From assembly GCA_031254095.1 (NCBI GenBank), contig JAIRVC010000285.1, positions 1 through 6,023 of the forward strand: DNA of 6,023 nucleotides. Direction: 5' to 3'. The position numbers and the translations under genes were made by a program. The stretch's first letter is position 1. Every line of letters starts with the position of its first letter. Below are positions 3,427 to 6,023 of the stretch, one piece after another. The DNA comes from Acidobacteriota bacterium. GTDB taxonomy: Bacteria; Acidobacteriota; UBA6911. The notes below the pieces were generated by a model. That model saw nothing but the letters and a program-made list of their open reading frames with translations, searched no databases and was not told the DNA's origin.

Positions 3427-6023
3427 TTACGCTGTGTGAGAAATCGTCTGTTTTGATCCCAGCGCCGCCTGCGCCGCCGCCAGACGCGCAATCGGCACGC
3501 GGAATGGGGAGCATGAAACGTAGTTCATGCCTACGCGGTAGCAGAACTGCACGGAGGAAGGTTCGCCGCCGTGCTCGCCGCAAATACCCACTTTTAGATT
3601 CGCGCGGGTTTTGCGCCCTTTTTCCGTTCCCATCTTCACCAGTTCGCCGACGCCTTCCTTATCGAGCACCTGGAAAGGATCGTCCTTCAGGATGCGTTTC
3701 TCGACGTAGGCAGGGAGGAATTTTCCTGAATCGTCGCGCGAAATGCCGAACGTTGTCTGCGTCAAATCGTTGGTTCCGAAAGAGAAGAATTCCGCGGCTT
3801 CGGCGATGCGATCAGCCGTCAGGGCGGCGCGAGGCAGTTCGATCATTGTTCCGACCAGGTAGTCGATCTTTTGACCGCTCTTTTCAATCACCTCGGCGGC
3901 GACCCGGCGCACGACATCGGCCTGAAGCTTGAGTTCGTTTACGTCGCTGACAAGCGGAATCATCACTTCGGGCAAAACCTTCGCGCCTTTTTTCTGCACG
4001 CTTGCGGCGGCTTCAAAAATTGCGCGCGCCTGCATTTCAGTGATTTCCGGAAAGATTACCCCGAGACGGCAACCGCGATGTCCAAGCATCGGGTTGGCTT
4101 CATGCAGCGCCTGCACCTTGTCCCAAAGGTGTTTGGCGTTTACTTTCAGCTTGCGCGCCAGCTTGACGGTTTCTTCTTCGGTGTGCGGCAGGAATTCATG
4201 CAGCGGCGGATCCAGCGTCCTGATAGTGACCGGCAGGCCGTCCATCGCCTTGAAAATTCCCTCGAAATCCTTGCGCTGCACCTTGAGCAGTTCCTTGAGG
4301 CCGCCGAGGTAAAGCCGCTTGGGTTCCTCAATCGCCTTTTTCAGCTTATTGATCGCGTCCGTAATTTCTTTCTTCTTTTTCGGTGAAACGCCTTTTCCCA
4401 GCTCTGATTCCAGCGATCCCATTTCCTTTTCCAGTCGTTTATACTCCTGGGAGCCGAGAATCATCTGGCGTACTGAATCAATGCGGTCGCCGGCAAAAAA
4501 CATGTGCTCGGTCCGGCAGAGGCCGATTCCCTGCGCGCCGAATTTTCGGGCTACGGCGGCATCGTGGGGCGTGTCGGCGTTGGTGCGTACATTAAAATCG
4601 CCGTGCGCTTTATCCGTCCATTCCATCAGTTGTTTAAAATCTTTACCGAGTTCGGGATCGATCACCGGCGCCTGGCCAATGATGACTCGGCCGCTCGTTC
4701 CGTCAACGGTAATCCAGTCACCGCGTTTTACACGTTTGTTGCCGACGGTAAATTCATTCTTCGCGTAGTTTATTGCTATTTCACCGGCGCCAACCACGCA
4801 GGGCTTGCCCCATCCGCGGGCAACGACGGCCGCGTGGCTTGTCGGGCCGCCGGTCGAAGTTAAAATCGCCTGAGACGCGTCCATTCCGCGCACGTCTTCC
4901 GGAGAAGTTTCACGGCGGACAAGAATGACCTTCTCGCCTTTTTCCTTCCACGCCTCGGCGTCTTGCGGCGTAAAAACAACCTTGCCCGAAGCCGCGCCGG
5001 GACTGGCGTTGATGCCCGTGGTAAGAACGGCTAATTGGGCTTTGGGATCAATCATCTTGTGAAGGAGCTGATCAAGATCGCCGGCCGGAATGCGCAGCAA
5101 CGCGGTCTTTTCATCAATCAGGCCTTCTTTGACCATCTCCACGGCGATGCGGACGGCGGCCGGACCTGTGCGTTTGCCGTTGCGCGTCTGCAGCATCCAG
5201 AGCTTGCCGCGTTCTACGGTAAATTCGAGATCCTGCATGTCTTTGTAGTGATTTTCCAGTTTCCTGGCGACTTCGACGAAGCGGTTGTAGGCTTCCGGCA
5301 TATCCGCCTTGAGTTCGTCGATATGCTTGGGGGTCCGGATACCGGCGACAACGTCCTCGCCTTGCGCATTGGACAGGTAATCGCCAAACAGTTTGTTTTC
5401 GCCCGTCGCCGGGTTGCGCGTAAACGCGACGCCCGTGCCGGAGTCGTTCCCCATGTTGCCGAAAACCATCGTCATGATGTTTACGCCCGTGCCGAGATCA
5501 TCAGGAATCTTCTCACGGCGGCGGTACGCGTGGGCGCGATCGCCGTTCCATGAACGGAAAACCGCTTTAATGGCCTCCTCGAGCTGCCGGTAGGGATCTG
5601 CGGGAAATTCCGAACCGGTTTCCGTCTTTACGATCTTTTTAAATTCACGGCAGACGGCCGAAAGATGCTGGGCTTTAAGATCGGTGTCGGCCGCCGCGCG
5701 CGCGGCTTTTTTCGCCCTGGTGAGCGCTTCTTCAAACAGATCGCCGTCAACGCCGAGTACGATCTTTCCGAACAACTGTATGAAGCGCCGGTAAGTGTCA
5801 AGGGCGAATCTTTCATTGGAAGTCAATTCGGCCAGCCCCTGCATGGTTTCATCGTTCAGTCCCAGGTTGAGCACCGTGTCCATCATGCCCGGCATTGAAA
5901 ACTTCGCGCCCGAACGAACTGAAAGCAGCAACGGATTTGTCGGGCTGCCGAATTCCTTGCCGGACGCCTTTTCAGTAGTTTTGATCGCGGCCAGAACCTG
6001 ATTCCACATGCCTTTCGGGAATG
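3427..6023 (-). CDS. ppdK: Pyruvate phosphate dikinase, N-terminal end outside window
   Basis: Cytoplasmic enzyme interconverting pyruvate + ATP + phosphate and PEP + AMP + pyrophosphate, used in pyrophosphate-linked glycolysis or in gluconeogenesis. The frame stays open to the window edge (FPKG precedes the internal Met at 6009), so roughly 57 N-terminal residues lie beyond it. Counting from that Met, the ATP-grasp domain shows LLSVRSGAKFSMPGMMDT (28-45), GNMGNDSGTGVAFTRNP (184-200) and MLQTRNGKRTG (272-282), with E262, Q274 and R276 as nucleotide-binding residues. The swivelling domain has GGPTSHAAVVARG (387-399); H392 is the phosphorylated histidine, and T390 is where the PDRP regulatory protein acts in other PPDKs. 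The PEP domain has GLCRTEHMFF, DPPLHEFLP, MLGHRGCRLG, FGTNDLTQTTFG and GICGEHGG with catalytic C810. About 42 extra residues lie near 521-570. Transcription is leftward and converges on the thioesterase gene; the promoter is outside the window. Confidence 0.97.
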   Translation of the reverse strand, partial: FPKGMWNQVLAAIKTTEKASGKEFGSPTNPLLLSVRSGAKFSMPGMMDTVLNLGLNDETMQGLAELTSNERFALDTYRRFIQLFGKIVLGVDGDLFEEALTRAKKAARAAADTDLKAQHLSAVCREFKKIVKTETGSEFPADPYRQLEEAIKAVFRSWNGDRAHAYRRREKIPDDLGTGVNIMTMVFGNMGNDSGTGVAFTRNPATGENKLFGDYLSNAQGEDVVAGIRTPKHIDELKADMPEAYNRFVEVARKLENHYKDMQDLEFTVERGKLWMLQTRNGKRTGPAAVRIAVEMVKEGLIDEKTALLRIPAGDLDQLLHKMIDPKAQLAVLTTGINASPGAASGKVVFTPQDAEAWKEKGEKVILVRRETSPEDVRGMDASQAILTSTGGPTSHAAVVARGWGKPCVVGAGEIAINYAKNEFTVGNKRVKRGDWITVDGTSGRVIIGQAPVIDPELGKDFKQLMEWTDKAHGDFNVRTNADTPHDAAVARKFGAQGIGLCRTEHMFFAGDRIDSVRQMILGSQEYKRLEKEMGSLESELGKGVSPKKKKEITDAINKLKKAIEEPKRLYLGGLKELLKVQRKDFEGIFKAMDGLPVTIRTLDPPLHEFLPHTEEETVKLARKLKVNAKHLWDKVQALHEANPMLGHRGCRLGVIFPEITEMQARAIFEAAASVQKKGAKVLPEVMIPLVSDVNELKLQADVVRRVAAEVIEKSGQKIDYLVGTMIELPRAALTADRIAEAAEFFSFGTNDLTQTTFGISRDDSGKFLPAYVEKRILKDDPFQVLDKEGVGELVKMGTEKGRKTRANLKVGICGEHGGEPSSVQFCYRVGMNYVSCSPFRVPIARLAAAQAALGSKQTISHTA

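Noticed and set aside
3453..4863. Several plus-strand open frames of 119-171 residues opposite ppdK
   Set aside because: All are shadows of the conserved ppdK frame: compositions are Arg/Ser/Phe-rich and no motif or ribosome-binding site supports them.
5035..5553. 172-residue plus-strand open frame opposite the ATP-grasp domain of ppdK
   Set aside because: It is the reverse-frame reading of a highly conserved domain with no independent start signal; a product is very unlikely.

Overview
The window carries five protein-coding genes. Four point right: an M48 metalloprotease cut by the left edge, then flbD, motA and motB, then a YbgC-type thioesterase. One points left: pyruvate phosphate dikinase, cut by the right edge. 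Base composition is moderate, with frequent GCG/CGC codons. Flagellar stator genes with an OmpA-like MotB, a BepA-like M48 protease and a YbgC thioesterase suggest a motile, probably Gram-negative (diderm) bacterium. The dikinase suggests pyrophosphate-linked glycolysis or gluconeogenesis, common in anaerobes and deep-branching lineages. I cannot name the phylum from this sequence alone.

Bases 1-898 hold the C-terminal part of the M48 protease, ending in a disordered tail with two RPTLRR motifs. It is followed by a 15-bp-stem terminator (913-957). A short T-rich region then carries a tandem octamer and a sequence resembling a sigma-28 flagellar promoter (978-1005). From 1025 to 2905 lies a compact flagellar motor operon: flbD overlaps motA by 14 bp, and motB follows after 41 bp. 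MotA and MotB form the proton-driven stator, and FlbD/SwrD-family proteins are associated with motor power.

The thioesterase (2943-3332) starts 37 bp after motB. It has no visible ribosome-binding site but has a perfect TATAAT ending 8 bp before its ATG, so its transcript may be leaderless. It converges on ppdK. The 94-bp gap between them contains a strong hairpin terminator, whose T-run faces the ppdK strand, and a small tandem array of heptamers (CTRRYCA). ppdK fills the rest of the window. It keeps all three catalytic domains but has about 42 extra residues, probably a helical hairpin, inside the PEP-binding domain.

I found no mobile element, CRISPR array, RNA gene or defence system, and nothing that amounts to a wholly new system. 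The most interesting points are local: the dikinase insertion, the possible leaderless gene, the heptamer array and the flagellar-type promoter.
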